Source of the DNA: Centroberyx gerrardi
Taxonomy: Eukaryota; Chordata; Actinopteri; Beryciformes; Berycidae
DNA: 64,000 bases
Direction of reading: 5' to 3'
Assembly (NCBI RefSeq): GCF_048128805.1
Contig: NC_136004.1
Span: 16,015,812-16,079,811 of the forward strand
Below are positions 22,636 to 34,053 of the stretch, piece after piece. The notes beneath the pieces were generated by a model, which did not search any database, was not told the DNA's origin, and saw only the letters and a program-made list of their open reading frames with translations. Numbering within the stretch: position 1 is the first letter of the stretch; each line of letters starts with the position of its first letter. The position numbers and the translations under genes were made by a program.

Positions 22636-23739
22636 ATGGCACTATCACAAGGTGACCAGCTTGAGCCACGTAGCGGAGGGCTAGCCATTGACCTCGCTGA
22701 ACTTCAAAAGGCTCAGAGGACAGATCCAGTGATCGGTGAGATTCTGAAAATGAAAGAATCAAGCAAAACACTTACAGATGAGATGAGACGAAATGCAACT
22801 GGCATAGTCAGAAAGATGATGCATGAATGGGGAAAACTCCAGCTTGAAGATGGGCTTCTGTACCGCAGGACAACAGGGAGACGTCAGCTAGTCTTACCTG
22901 CCAGCTACAGGCCAATGGTCCTCAAACACCTACATGACGATATGGGCCATGTTGGCACTGAAAGAGTTCTCAGCTTAGCAAGGGAAAGGTTTTATTGGCC
23001 CTACATGAAGCGTGAGATTGAAGCTTATGTTACCAGACAGTGCCCATGCATAAAACAAAAGAAGCCAGTGACACAAGTGAGAGCCCCAATGTCCAACATA
23101 ACCACCAGTTCACCACTGGAGCTTGTCTCCATCAACTATCTGCACCTAGAGCCCAGCAGAGGAGGCTACCAGTATATCTTAGTTGTAGTAGACCACTTTA
23201 CTAGGTATGCCCAAGCCTACCCAACCTGCAATAAATCTGGAAAAACGGCAGCAGAGAAGATTTTCAATGACTACATTCCAAGATTTGGGTACCCCTCAAA
23301 GCTGCACCATGACCAAGGTCGTGAGTTTGAAAATGAACTCTTCCGGACACTACAAAAATTGAGCGGAGTGGGTCACTCAAGGACAACCCCTTATCACCCC
23401 CAGGGTAACCCAGCGGAGAGGTTTAACCGGACCATCTTGCAGATGCTTAGGACCCTTGAAGAAAAGGAGAAAGACAGATGGGGAGAGCACCTTCCCCAGA
23501 TAGTACATGCGTATAATTGTACACGTCATGAGGCAACTGGGTACTCACCCTTCTTCCTGCTTTTCGGCCGTCACCTGCATTTGCCCATAGACCTGTTATT
23601 CAGGCTGACAACAGAGGGGGAACACAAAACACCAAGGGGTTACGCTAAAAAATGGGCTGAAAGGATGACCGAAGCTTACCGTATCGCTTCAGAAAACAGC
23701 AAACAGTCAAGTGCACGTGATAAGAAGTACTATGACTGA
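22636..23739 (+). pseudogene. Gypsy integrase with lost first catalytic Asp
   Basis: An open frame of 367 codons. The zinc-binding region has HDDMGH and QCPCIKQKK. In the catalytic core the second Asp ([10 protein letters not shown]) and the Glu (NPAERFNRT) are present. The first position, normally Asp, is Asn at codon 167 (SINYLHL; AAC at 23,134-23,136). Such a change abolishes strand transfer in this enzyme family. The C-terminal domain is separated by a 1.2-kb insertion. Confidence 0.85.
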
Positions 23740-23740
23740 C

Positions 23741-24917
23741 TAGGGGTATCACGATTTCGATTCTAAATCGAAAATCGATCGAAATGAGCGTTCGATTTCG
23801 ACCTTCGAAATCACAAGCAGGTTCGTGATTCTCCCAGTATTTTTTTTTCAACATTTCAATGATGACACAGCGTAGCTGCTAGAGAGCGCCCGTTCTATAT
23901 TTCACTATAGCGCCCAAGAGGACCCGTCACTTTTAAATAGTATAAAATGTACCAAAAACTGAAAATCAAGTTATCAGCTTTGTTTTATATATACTTCAAG
24001 TTGTCATCGATGAACTGGAACCGGAAAATACTGTATATCTAGTGACACTGAGACGTTTGATTTTCCCCGGGTTTAGTCGTCCTCCACCTGCTTCGCCGGC
24101 TAAGCATTACGCTTTTAAAACCTTCTGGAAGCTGTCAGATTGTGCTGTGAGACAGAACTTGACCCGTCGTATGTAGTGGAAAGTTACAAAGACATTGTGA
24201 GTTGAAGTCTTTTGATCGAAATTGCTTGTTCTTGCTCGATAAAACAAGACACAAGATCACCTTCACTAAACAGCAGGACCTACCTGCTCTCACCGTCGGT
24301 GACGGATGCTGTTTTCTGGGAGGCGGTGCGCCGAAGAGTCGGTAGGAGGACTGGCCGGGTTGCAGCGACTTTTATCCATATAAGTTTGGCGACTTTTTCC
24401 ATATTTGTTTGGCGACTATTATTGTCTGATCTTATTACTGTGTGGGCTGAAGCACTGGAGGTTTTGTATGCATTTTGAAAGCTTATCGTTAGCCAAGATA
24501 GGAAGGATCTGTTTTGTTGTCATACTGTGAATGACACTTAAGTAAGGAGACGCCCTGAATCGCCTTGCCATGTATTTGGTACCAAATTAAAAGGAAAGTT
24601 GTGTTTTTTTAAATGGAAAAACTTTGAAAAAATTTGACCATATGGCCTTAGTGTGGTACATTCCAAAAAAAAAAATATGGCAGTTATATCACACTTGATA
24701 CCATCTTTTTAAATAAGAATTTGAAAATGTAAATGACAGTTGTCAGGGCATAAAACCAATGATCTGTTGATCTTTACAAATCAAGACTCGATAGTCTAAC
24801 AATGGCACAGCCTCAGTGCTGAAAAAAAAAAAGTTTAAATCGAAAATCGAATCGAATCGTGACCTTAAAATCAAAAGTCAAATCGAATCGTGGATTTGGA
24901 GAATCGTGACACCCCTA
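23741..24917. mobile_element. 1.18-kb non-autonomous hAT-like element
   Basis: The ends are TAGGGGTATCACGATT and the matching AATCGTGACACCCCTA. Subterminal repeats of AATCGA/TCGATT lie at both ends. The flanking 8-bp duplication is TGACTGAC (23,733-23,740) and TGACCGAC (24,918-24,925), one mismatch. No transposase is visible. It is nested in the integrase gene. Confidence 0.88.
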
Positions 24918-24927
24918 TGACCGACAC

Positions 24928-25821
24928 TTGAAAGGAGCAGTCCTCCAACCAGGCGACTGGGTGCTTGTAAGGAACCTGAGTGAAAGGGGTGGTCCCGGAA
25001 AGTTGAGGTCATATTGGGAAAAGACAATCCACGTTGTCAAAGAACAGATCAACAACAACCCAGTTTACAAGGTGGCCTCAGAAATGGATGGATCCAAGTC
25101 ACGTGTTCTACATCGCAATCTGTTGCATCTTGTCAACGACCTACCTGCTGACCTACCTCCATCGTCAGAGAAAGCCAGGGCACCACAAGAGAGGAGAAAA
25201 AGACAAGCAAAAGCTGAAAGGCAGGCCGAACAGAGACAGAGCAGTGAAACGGGCTCTGATGACGATGAGAACTCTACATACTACTGGCTCAGATATACTG
25301 TGAGAGATGGAAATAGAACAAATATTTCACCTACCTGTGAGCTTACCTGCGATTCTATGAGAAACCCAGCTCCTGCTGAACCCCAGAGAGCAGCCAGCAA
25401 TCAAGAACCTGTCATCAGGTTCAGGACTCAATCAGGACAGAGGCAAAATGGAAAAGAATACTCTAACACTGAAACGGAGAGTGACTGTGAAAGTGTGAGA
25501 CATAATCTGGAGGATGGAGGGCCAGTGCTTGCCCTGACCCCCCCTGTTGGAAGTGACGGTGAAGCTGATCAGCCTGTTCCAGAAGATGATGAACTTGGGC
25601 CTACCATGACCCCTAATACTGATGATCAAACAAACTCAATCAGAAAGTCCACTCGTAATAAACGGCCAGCAACACAATTCACTTACAGTACATTAGGCCA
25701 ACCTTCACTTCAGCCACATCCTTCAGTTAACACGGTAGAAGTTTTTGGAGCACCATTCATGCCACTTTGGGGTATGCAACCATACCACCCATCACCTTAC
25801 TCTGTCCACCATCATACTTGA
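24928..25821 (+). pseudogene. Gypsy integrase C-terminal domain and tail
   Basis: This continues the integrase frame after the inserted element. It starts with [18 protein letters not shown] and [13 protein letters not shown], the usual integrase C-terminal fold, then [10 protein letters not shown]. About 200 acidic, low-complexity residues follow to the stop at 25,821. The GTG/ATG at its start is not a real initiation site. Confidence 0.8.
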
Positions 25822-25979
25822 CACACCCTTACACCTTACCAGCACCTTACACCATGCCGGTTTACACATGCTGAGAGTCTATGAAGGGTAAAAGTCTTTT
25901 GAATGTTGAATAGTTTGAGGAATGGTGTGGGAACGAGTTAATAGGTAGCCTAAATGTCAGGAGCCACTTTATTTTTGTT

Positions 25980-26120
25980 GTTTGTTAAGTAAGATTTTCA
26001 AGTATCAGTACTTTACTCAAGTTTTTCTTTCACTGAAGACTTTACTTTTACTCACTACATTTCAAAAGAAAAATCTGTACTTTCTACTCACTACATTTTC
26101 AGAACAGACTCGTTACTCTC
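25980..26120 (-). repeat. Interspersed repeat fragment
   Basis: The sequence around CTTTACTCAAGTTTTTCTTT and CTTTACTTTTACTCACTAC resembles a common teleost repeat, recognised from memory only. Confidence 0.45.
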
Positions 26121-26429
26121 GGGAAATCAACTGATTTTATAAAAAAATATATTTTCAGCATCAGACGGCTTCCAACCTGGAAGCAGCTGATCAAGAGCCA
26201 GATGTGATTGGCTGCTTGTTCAGTAAAGCGACACCAAAAATTAGGGAAAGGGACAGAGAGAGAAGCAACACAAAGAAGAGAGAAGCAATAAGAGAAAGAA
26301 TTAACGTTAGTGAATTCAGCTGCTAGGGTTAGGGTTAGTGATTTGAGCTGCAGACTCTTTCTCATCTGGGATTCAGAGGAACGCTCAACAGAAAACCAGT
26401 TTAGAACATAAGTACACCTATCTAGTAGC

Positions 26430-26700
26430 GGCTGGTCATCTGTTGCTGTAGCCTATTATCATAAGGGCCAACAACTTGTGTGTTCAGATGCCCTTCTGCA
26501 CACCACACTGTTGTAAAGACTGTTATTGGAGCATTTGTGGCCTTTCTGTTAGCTTGAACCAGTCTGTCCATTCTCCTTTGACCTCTAACCTCTCTCATTA
26601 ACAAGCTGTTTTCGGCCACAGAACTGCGACTCACTGGATGTGTTTCGTTTATCACACCATTCTCTAGAGACTGTAGTTCATGAAAATCCCAGGAGGGCTG
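26430..26700 (-). mobile_element. Tc1-like transposase scrap
   Basis: The minus-strand frame contains REVRGQRRMDRLVQANRKAT, which resembles the N-terminal DNA-binding region of fish Tc1-like transposases. No catalytic DDE core or inverted repeats were found. Confidence 0.5.
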
Positions 26701-27314
26701 AGATGCTGAACTACCACGTCTGGCACCAAAAATCGTATCAATCAATCAAACACGCTTAGATCACGCATCTTGCCCATTCTAATGTTTGGTCAAACAAAAA
26801 ACTAAACAACTTCACCATGTCTGCATGCTTTATATATTGAGTTGCAGCCACATGAGTCACTGTTTGGATGAGTAGGCTGTTTGTCTTAACAAGCAGGATG
26901 TTTTTTTAACAGGTGGCGGAAACGGGCTTCCATAATATGGCCTATGTTTTTTTATTTTTTTTTTTTACTTACAAACATTTTGTTTAGATGGAAAATTATC
27001 AAGTTATAAAATATTTTGGTCCCTGCATTCTCCTCCATGAATGCAATCAAGACACATGAGAGAAACAGGCTGACCAACAAAAACGTAGAGAATTGCCTGC
27101 GCATCTCATCGGATATCCAGAAAATTGTGACCAACGGGAGATGCAATTTTCACATTAACACTACACGGCCCATAGGCAACGCCAGTGGGCGTTGTGAATT
27201 TATTTTGTCATTTATTTTTCTCCTCCTTTAATAACGTTTGCTAAAAATATAGACATAATGTGGTTTTGTAGGTATAGACCTACAATAGACCTTTCGTTTC
27301 GTCTTGACACGTTT

Positions 27315-27653
27315 CGTTGTGACAACGCATCACCTCCGAGCAGCACTGCCTACAGTACAGAGCCGGGAAGATAACAGCTGTGTGTCTTAATCACACGCGC
27401 GACATGAAGCACACAGTCCATCTTAAATGCAAGGAAGCTTCTCTCTGCTTACTTTCACAAGAAGATCGTTCTCTCCAAGACAACTTGGGAAGAACTGTAT
27501 CCACAAGGACGCAAGCATCGACTTGGCATTCTTCCCAAGTTGTATTACGGAAAACGATCTCATGAAAGAAAGCACAGAGAAGCCTCCTTGCACTTTGAGA
27601 TGTGCTTCACATCGCATGCGTGCATGTGGAGGTGATGCGTCGTTCTCACAATG
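27315..27653. repeat. Fold-back (long inverted repeat) element
   Basis: The inner arms 27,397-27,494 and 27,529-27,630 pair imperfectly around a 34-nt centre. The outermost parts also pair: 27,315-27,338 with about 27,628-27,653 (both carry ACGCATCACCTCC). The left arm has an extra stretch of about 58 nt. No coding potential was seen. Confidence 0.75.
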
Positions 27654-28352
27654 AATCTTGGGGCTTTCCAAGTCACCAGCCGACTCTTTAGCAGCAGCGA
27701 AACTACCATATATGCAGGTAATGCAGCCACATTGGGGCCCGCAGGCGCATGCGCCTCTTTATCTCGCCACGATCACATCATAAGAGCTCAAGCACTGAGT
27801 CTACAGTATACACGCAGCCACTAAATTTTTATGGTAAACTGTAAGTATTTATAGTACTCAATGAGCCAAGTCATCTGCTCCATGGTGTCACATACTTGAT
27901 GTCATTCATTCACCAAATAAATAACAATACAATAACAAAAAACAGTTTTACATATAGTTTATTGACTCCTCTATGTTACATTTCTAAATTAAGTTTAAAT
28001 AAGGATTAATGGGCGATTTGATGTTCAAAAATGTGCAAAATGTGCCCCCGCCCCGCGGAATTCTGGGTTATGGTGATTATGGACACATGCGTACTACTGC
28101 GTTAGAAGAGTTAGAAGTTAAAAGAGTTAAGACAGCAAGTGTCACGGATTATGTTTTCATCTGTGTCAAGGTGCGCTGTCGCCGATTATGTTTTCATCTG
28201 TTATGGTGCTCCGACACCAGATTTTGTCAAGTATAGCACGGCGGTCTGTTTTCCTAGTAATCATTTCATTTAGGCGTCAACTGTGCAGTACATTTTGCTG
28301 TTGCTGGTCGTCTTAAAGCTGCGTGCCTTCACTTCTTTCATTCGCTACTAAC

Positions 28353-28383
28353 ATTACGTTATGTTACCTTAACATAACGTAAT
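28353..28383. repeat. 14-bp perfect palindrome arms
   Basis: ATTACGTTATGTTA pairs with TAACATAACGTAAT around a 3-nt loop. Confidence 0.85.
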
Positions 28384-28619
28384 CTTATATATAACAAATC
28401 TTATATGAGAACCTGATCACAATAAATTCTGGTGAGGTCGCAACGGAACAATCCGTACCGGATGGAGAGGGGAGGAGGAGAGGCAGGAGGAAGGCAGGCC
28501 GCAGACTGAATAGCAAGCGGAACATTATGATGCATTGTGATGGGCAGGGCCCGCTTTGACCATCTTGCATTGGGGCCTGGCGCTGACTCGTTACGCTACT
28601 GCATTTTAGCCTATGGATA

Positions 28620-28800
28620 CAAGCAGAGATGGGCAAAGATATATCAAAATGTATCTTGTTACAAAATACAAAATACCCCTCAAATAAATGTATCAAAATA
28701 AAATACAAAATACTGGAGCCAGAAAATGTATCAAGATAAAATACATGTATTTTGTATTTTCAAAATACAGGAAAATACATTTGTAACATTGGGCATTCAG
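28620..28800. repeat. ATACAAAATAC-type interspersed repeat
   Basis: Repeated AAAATACAAAATAC motifs on both strands (TTTTGTATTTTCAAAATAC at 28,750). This looks like a fish MITE-type repeat, though its ends are not clear. Confidence 0.45.
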
Positions 28801-28809
28801 AATTTGTAC

Positions 28810-29336
28810 AAAATGGCAGAATATTCAGATTTTTATAATGTACACAAGGCTCTGGTGAGAGTTTGAACCATACAGGAAGGAAGAACAGGAAGTAGAATGC
28901 TACTGTATATGCATATGCCTGTACTGTGTATGTACATATTTTACCCAGGCATAAACACACTTGCACACATATCCACGCGTGCAGTTTAATACATCCATGG
29001 TGCACACGAGAACACTCACACCATTTTCACACAGTATATCCCCAAAATGCCAGATAGATTTCACTTTACTGTTCAACCTTTCTTCTTGGACTTGAAATGA
29101 AGAAATCACTAGAAATAACAAGAAGCTGTGTTCGAATACTTGGATTAAATGCTTCAACAGAGCTTTTTTGCCATGTGCCTGCTTCATTTTTTAATTAATC
29201 TTCTGTCATTTAACAATCAAACATGCACAGTATAAAACCTGTGGGTAAAAAGGATACGCACAAATCACACTGTAGAGAGAATACTCACAGCACATCTGTG
29301 CCCTCTGTATAACAAGGTACTGTATCTAAACAAAAC

Positions 29337-29371
<35 letters not shown>

Positions 29372-30340
29372 AAAATAGTATGTCTTGTACAGTATGTAGA
29401 AACTTGCTCTCTGTCCAATTCAAAGACATTCAACTGCGCCGATCAGCACCTGTCTGCCCTGATAGCAGCCACATCGCCGCTCCCTCACTCTCGCTCTCCC
29501 ACTCACTCACTCCGTTAGTTCACCGTTAGCCAGTTAGCCGTTAGCCTGCACATTGCAGCTAAAACACTAGTGGTACCTAAAACTATCAAGACCGCCCAAA
29601 TAGCGAAGTCCTTGCTCTTCAACACAACTGCTAACAAAACTTTCTGTCCTTAACTTGCAAGCTACAGTTACCAACACGTTTGTTTACACTGTCTTACCCT
29701 CCCACAGACAGCGCAGCTGCCGCCGCTGCCAGTCAAACTCACACCCCTAGCTAGCTAGCTAGCTTCTTTAGCCACCGGGCCACATGTATCGATTGTTTTT
29801 ATCTTTAGCCTTTACCTATGGCGTTCAACATGTACATTCTAAAAAGTAAGATATATTTTATATAGTTATTGCAGTTCAGATAAAATGTTTACCTTGACGG
29901 ACAGTCCACTGCACTGTTGAGGCAGGAAGCATGTGCTGGCTTGCTTGCTGGGGGGGGGCAACTTCACAGAAGATGAACTTGATTACGGAAATACTGAGTT
30001 GTGTGGGCTTACAAAATCACTGTACAAAAAGAGTGAACATTTTATTTAAAATATTTAAACATTTAAAAAATTCTACTTAATAGCAATGTCTCCTCTATTC
30101 AAGCAACGGCTCCCTTTTAAAAGTCCGTGTGTCTGTGCTTGGTGCGACAATATTACAGCATCATGTTCAGTTTAACATTATTATCTTATCTTTAATATCA
30201 CAATCCAAATCATATCCATAACCTTAACTACTCTTATGGAGCACAAAGCAAAGTTTTGGTGAGCAGGCATATGGAGAACGGAGATGCGGGGTGTCAGATC
30301 CATGGAAAAGAGACGGCAAACTGGTTTGTAATTGAGGATT
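28810..30340. other. No gene recognised
   Basis: Apart from the poly(A) run, a GCTAGCTAGCTAGC stretch near 29,748 and a G-run near 29,952, I see no exon with coding character or any RNA gene. Confidence 0.4.
29340..29369 (+). repeat. Poly(A) run
   Basis: Thirty consecutive A. No retroposed gene copy was recognised upstream. Confidence 0.95.
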
Positions 30341-30384
30341 TAAAATTCACTCGTCACTCGTGCTGATTAACGGGGCTCTGCATG

Positions 30385-30420
30385 CCCCCCCCCCCCCCCC
30401 CCCCCCCCCCTCTCTCTCAC

Positions 30421-30456
<36 letters not shown>
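30385..30456 (+). repeat. Poly(C) followed by (TC)n
   Basis: About 26 C residues are followed by about 23 TC units, a strong polypurine/polypyrimidine tract just downstream of unc45b. Confidence 0.95.
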
Positions 30457-30459
<3 letters not shown>

Positions 30460-30547
30460 CTTCCTCGACTGCCTGTGGGCCAAACAGCATCATCCAGTTA
30501 TTCCTTTGAGATGATGACCAGAGATTTGATGCCAGCTTGATGAATTC

Positions 30548-30661
30548 TTTAATCATTTTGATGTGGGGAAAAACATTAAAAAAAAACCCAAGTCTCTATT
30601 CAACAGAGAAAAAGAGAAAAATGTCCATTGCTGTTGTTTGAAGAGGCGTATTGCCTCCATC
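30548..30661 (-). terminator. unc45b: unc45b 3' untranslated region and poly(A) signal
   Basis: ATTAAA on the minus strand (30,548-30,553) lies about 110 bases after the stop codon and is the nearest usable poly(A) signal. Confidence 0.5.
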
Positions 30662-33600
30662 TTAAGAGGGGGTGCTGAACGGCTTGATGAGGCCAAGATC
30701 CATAGCCTTGACCAGGCACGTGCGCGCCACATCGATGACCAGCTGCCTCTTGGGATTGTCCTCCGCCTTGCCGATCACCGTGAGGATTTCCAACATCTCA
30801 CACTCGATCAGCTTCTTGGCCAGCTCGCTGTCGTCTGAGTTGAGCATGTTGAAGATGATCACCAGGCCGCGGTGCTGGACCTGGGGGTTGTCGTGCAGAC
30901 ACAACCTCTGCAGGATCTCAAGCCACTGGGTGGTCTGTTGGGAGAAGACGGTCAGTCAGTCAGTGAGACTCGGTGGCAAAGTCTCTGAGAGAGCATGTGA
31001 ATTGTGGTGAATGGGACGGCTTTTATCAAGTTAAGCAGTGGGTGAGTGATTCTATGAAATCTAAATTGATAGCTTGACACAGAAAGCACTGCTGTGTGTC
31101 CAGTGGTCGCATCACATTTGACCTCCTACACAGAACAATCACTATGAGGGCAAAGCATCAATGTCTGGGTTTTTCTCCACAACAGAAAAAACAGGTGGAA
31201 TATGTGAATCAGTCACTGAGAACTGATTAAAAGCCAAATTTGACCCTAGACCCTGTCAGTAAGGTGCTGTTTGATGCAACACAATATGCACAGTAAAGCA
31301 GGTTCAGTTAAATTCATTTTAAAGGAAGTATTTCTTCGATGGCTGATGTCCAGTTGCAACAATGGGTGCAGATAGCTGCAGTGTAGCTTAACTGTTAAAA
31401 GAGCTAGAAGCTATTACACAGAGCCAGGTAAAGGTAGGCTGGGGATTTTTGAGCATTTTTAGCAGGGTAGAAATGCTTTAAAAACAGAATTCAGACTATA
31501 TCAGACTATAAAACTGGTGTGGCTATTCAGCGGCATTGGGAAACTCTGTACGCACCACCATGGTCATCTTGGTGCAGAGCTTCTTCTTGGCAGCAGTAAG
31601 CATGGCCAGCGCTCCGGACGCAGCGATCTGAAGGTGTTCGTCATCCTCACCACAAAGCAGCACCAGCAGCTTCAGCTTATCGTTGCCGTCCTCCAGGTAA
31701 CGCTCTTGGACCTGGAACACACACACACACACACACAATGATAATATTTTCTATTTAGTCATGCTAGACTTAACACCTGTTGGAGAGAGTGTCACGTTCA
31801 CGTTTACTATGTGCCGTTCATAATTATTACTGTGTTAAATGTTTCGGCTCCACTGTTTTCTCCTCACCTCTTTACAGGTCACGAGGTTGCACATGCATTC
31901 AGTCGCAGCCTGTTTGATCTGATCATGCTCTTCAAACATGTAGTTCTCAATCTCTGGTAGAGCCTTCTCTTTCACAATCTTCACTCTGCAAAAGGGATGA
32001 AAGGGTTGAGGTGAAAAATCATGCAAAATGTGCCGGCGGCAGTGGAGGCGCTCCCAGAATTCAGTCTCACCTCAGTTTCTCACTGAAACCAGCCAGGTTG
32101 GTGAGGCCCTTCAGAGCTTCATAGTTCTGCATGCCGTCTCTCTCTGTGTTTAGCAGGCTGACTAAAGGACGCACCACCTCATACACCTGCCAGGAGAAAG
32201 AGAGATGTAACATCTTGTCTGACAGGAAATGACTCTCTAAGAACAGAGGAAACATCAGATTTTAATACATGTTTTTGTTGTTTTATTACTAATGTTTATT
32301 TATTTGGACTGCTCTATTGATTTAATTTTCTGCTCATTGTTATATCATTATATTCTCATGTTTTGCTTAGTCAAGAAATACTGCTGTATTTCATGCCAGT
32401 AAAGACAAACAGGGAGGAAAGAAAGTGTGGTGACAGGAGGGAATGAGACTCAGTAAATTTCCACTGAAGGCTGCAGCTGGGGGCCTTCCCCCACTGTTGT
32501 AGGAACAGGGGCCTGCTGTAGAGACTGTATGATGAAAACTGAATCAAAGAAGTCGTGTAGTTCTTACCCTCTCACCGGGGAAGGCGATCTCTGGGTTTGA
32601 GATAGCGGCGATCTTGGCAAGGGCGTGGCAGGCCTTCACTTTCCCAGCATTTGTCCCTTCCAGAGCCAGAGGGATCAAAGCCTGAGGGCAGAGACAGGTG
32701 CTGTTTTCTACACTCGTCTGACACACAGTCAAGCAGTGGGGATACTGCAACAACCAGTGCTTAGCAAGGTGAAGGCAGGTTGAGCTGGTATATCAGTCAG
32801 GTCAAGAAGCCATACCGTGGCACGCAGTGTGACGACTGAGCATTGGAATGAAGCTGAAGCTCATTAACCTCTCACTGTGTCTGTGTCTGAGTGGGTGCTG
32901 GGAGAGGAGCACCCATTCAGACACCAGGAGCTGAAAGTCCTAACGACATGGTATTTTGAGAGCATGTTGCTTCCTGAATTTGATGTATTTCCTGTTGAAA
33001 CAGGATGTCAGGGAGGGATCATTCAAGAGTGTAGGTGTAAACCTATAGAAATCAAAACTGTGATGGTGTTATAGTTGGAATTTTTTTTTTTTATTTACAC
33101 CTACTGGTACACCATGAGGTAACCACTTGTAGGGAAGTGAAAATTATTTTTACTTCCCTACAAACAGTGTATCTCTATATAAAAATACCAGAAAATAAAA
33201 TTTGTAATTTGTTGGGTGAAAAAGTAATTTTTCATTTCATTGTCATTTCATTTCCTTTGCTGGCTTTACCTGCCTGGACAGTTCACTACAGCAAGGCCTC
33301 AGAATCTGTGTGTGTCTTTATTCGACTTTGTTAAGCATACATCAGTTTCCAGAATCTGTGACTCACCTTTCCCCCACCTTGGGCTATGATAATACCACGA
33401 TCTTTTGCATCCTCTGACAGTGCCAAGAACACCCTGAGGATAAAAACAGAAAACAGTTGCAGCGGTGTGGCTGCTATATTTGCAATATTTCTAGGTGGTG
33501 TTGCATTTCAGGAGGAGGAACAAACAAGAAGTGGGGTTAATTCATGTTCTGTGTCTGGGCCTGCATTCCCTCTGCTATACCTAGGACCATACCTAGGCAA

Positions 33601-34019
33601 ATCCACCAAACCAAAATGAAAAGGGCCTGAGTCTGATTGTAACTGAAATTCCTATGGGGCTGAAAGTCCCATAAAATTGTGGTTTTATGGGACTTCAGTC
33701 AGTCATGTGAATATGCTTGACAAGATATCAGAATGCCTTGTCACTTTGCTACAATATGAAATGGCTGCCTTGCCCACCTTGACAGCAGCTCTTTGGTCTG
33801 GTCAGTCAGGATGGAATTGTCTGCTTTGACCATGACAGCAAGAGCTGATATGACTCCAGCCTTCAGCATCCTTTTCACTCTCTTGTCGATAAAGTCCTTC
33901 TTGTCCTGAGCAATAATAATAAAGCAAGCCATTCCGTTAGCGCAGCTACATTACATTACTGTTGGTGGAACTGATGAGTAATGGTTGCAAATATGTGCCG
34001 ACTGTGTATTATGTTTTAT

Positions 34020-34053
<34 letters not shown>

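Larger units (their letters stand above)
19206..25821 (+). mobile_element. Ty3/Gypsy retrotransposon with nested insertions
   Basis: A long gag-pol element in several pieces. Gag-like segments are 19,206-19,505 and 19,540-20,928. Reverse transcriptase and RNase H lie at 20,946-22,208, the rest of RNase H and its tether at 22,398-22,510, integrase at 22,636-23,739 and the integrase tail at 24,928-25,821. Breaks are a frameshift near 19,495, a frameshift in the T-run at 20,922-20,928, a TGA at about 22,510, and two inserted hAT-like elements. I could not find a protease DSG/DTG motif between Gag and RT, nor a matching LTR pair. It is inactive. Confidence 0.85.

Noticed and set aside
24212-24478. 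88-codon frame inside the 1.18-kb hAT-like element as a transposase
   Set aside because: No catalytic residues or BED/hATC motifs; the element is non-autonomous.
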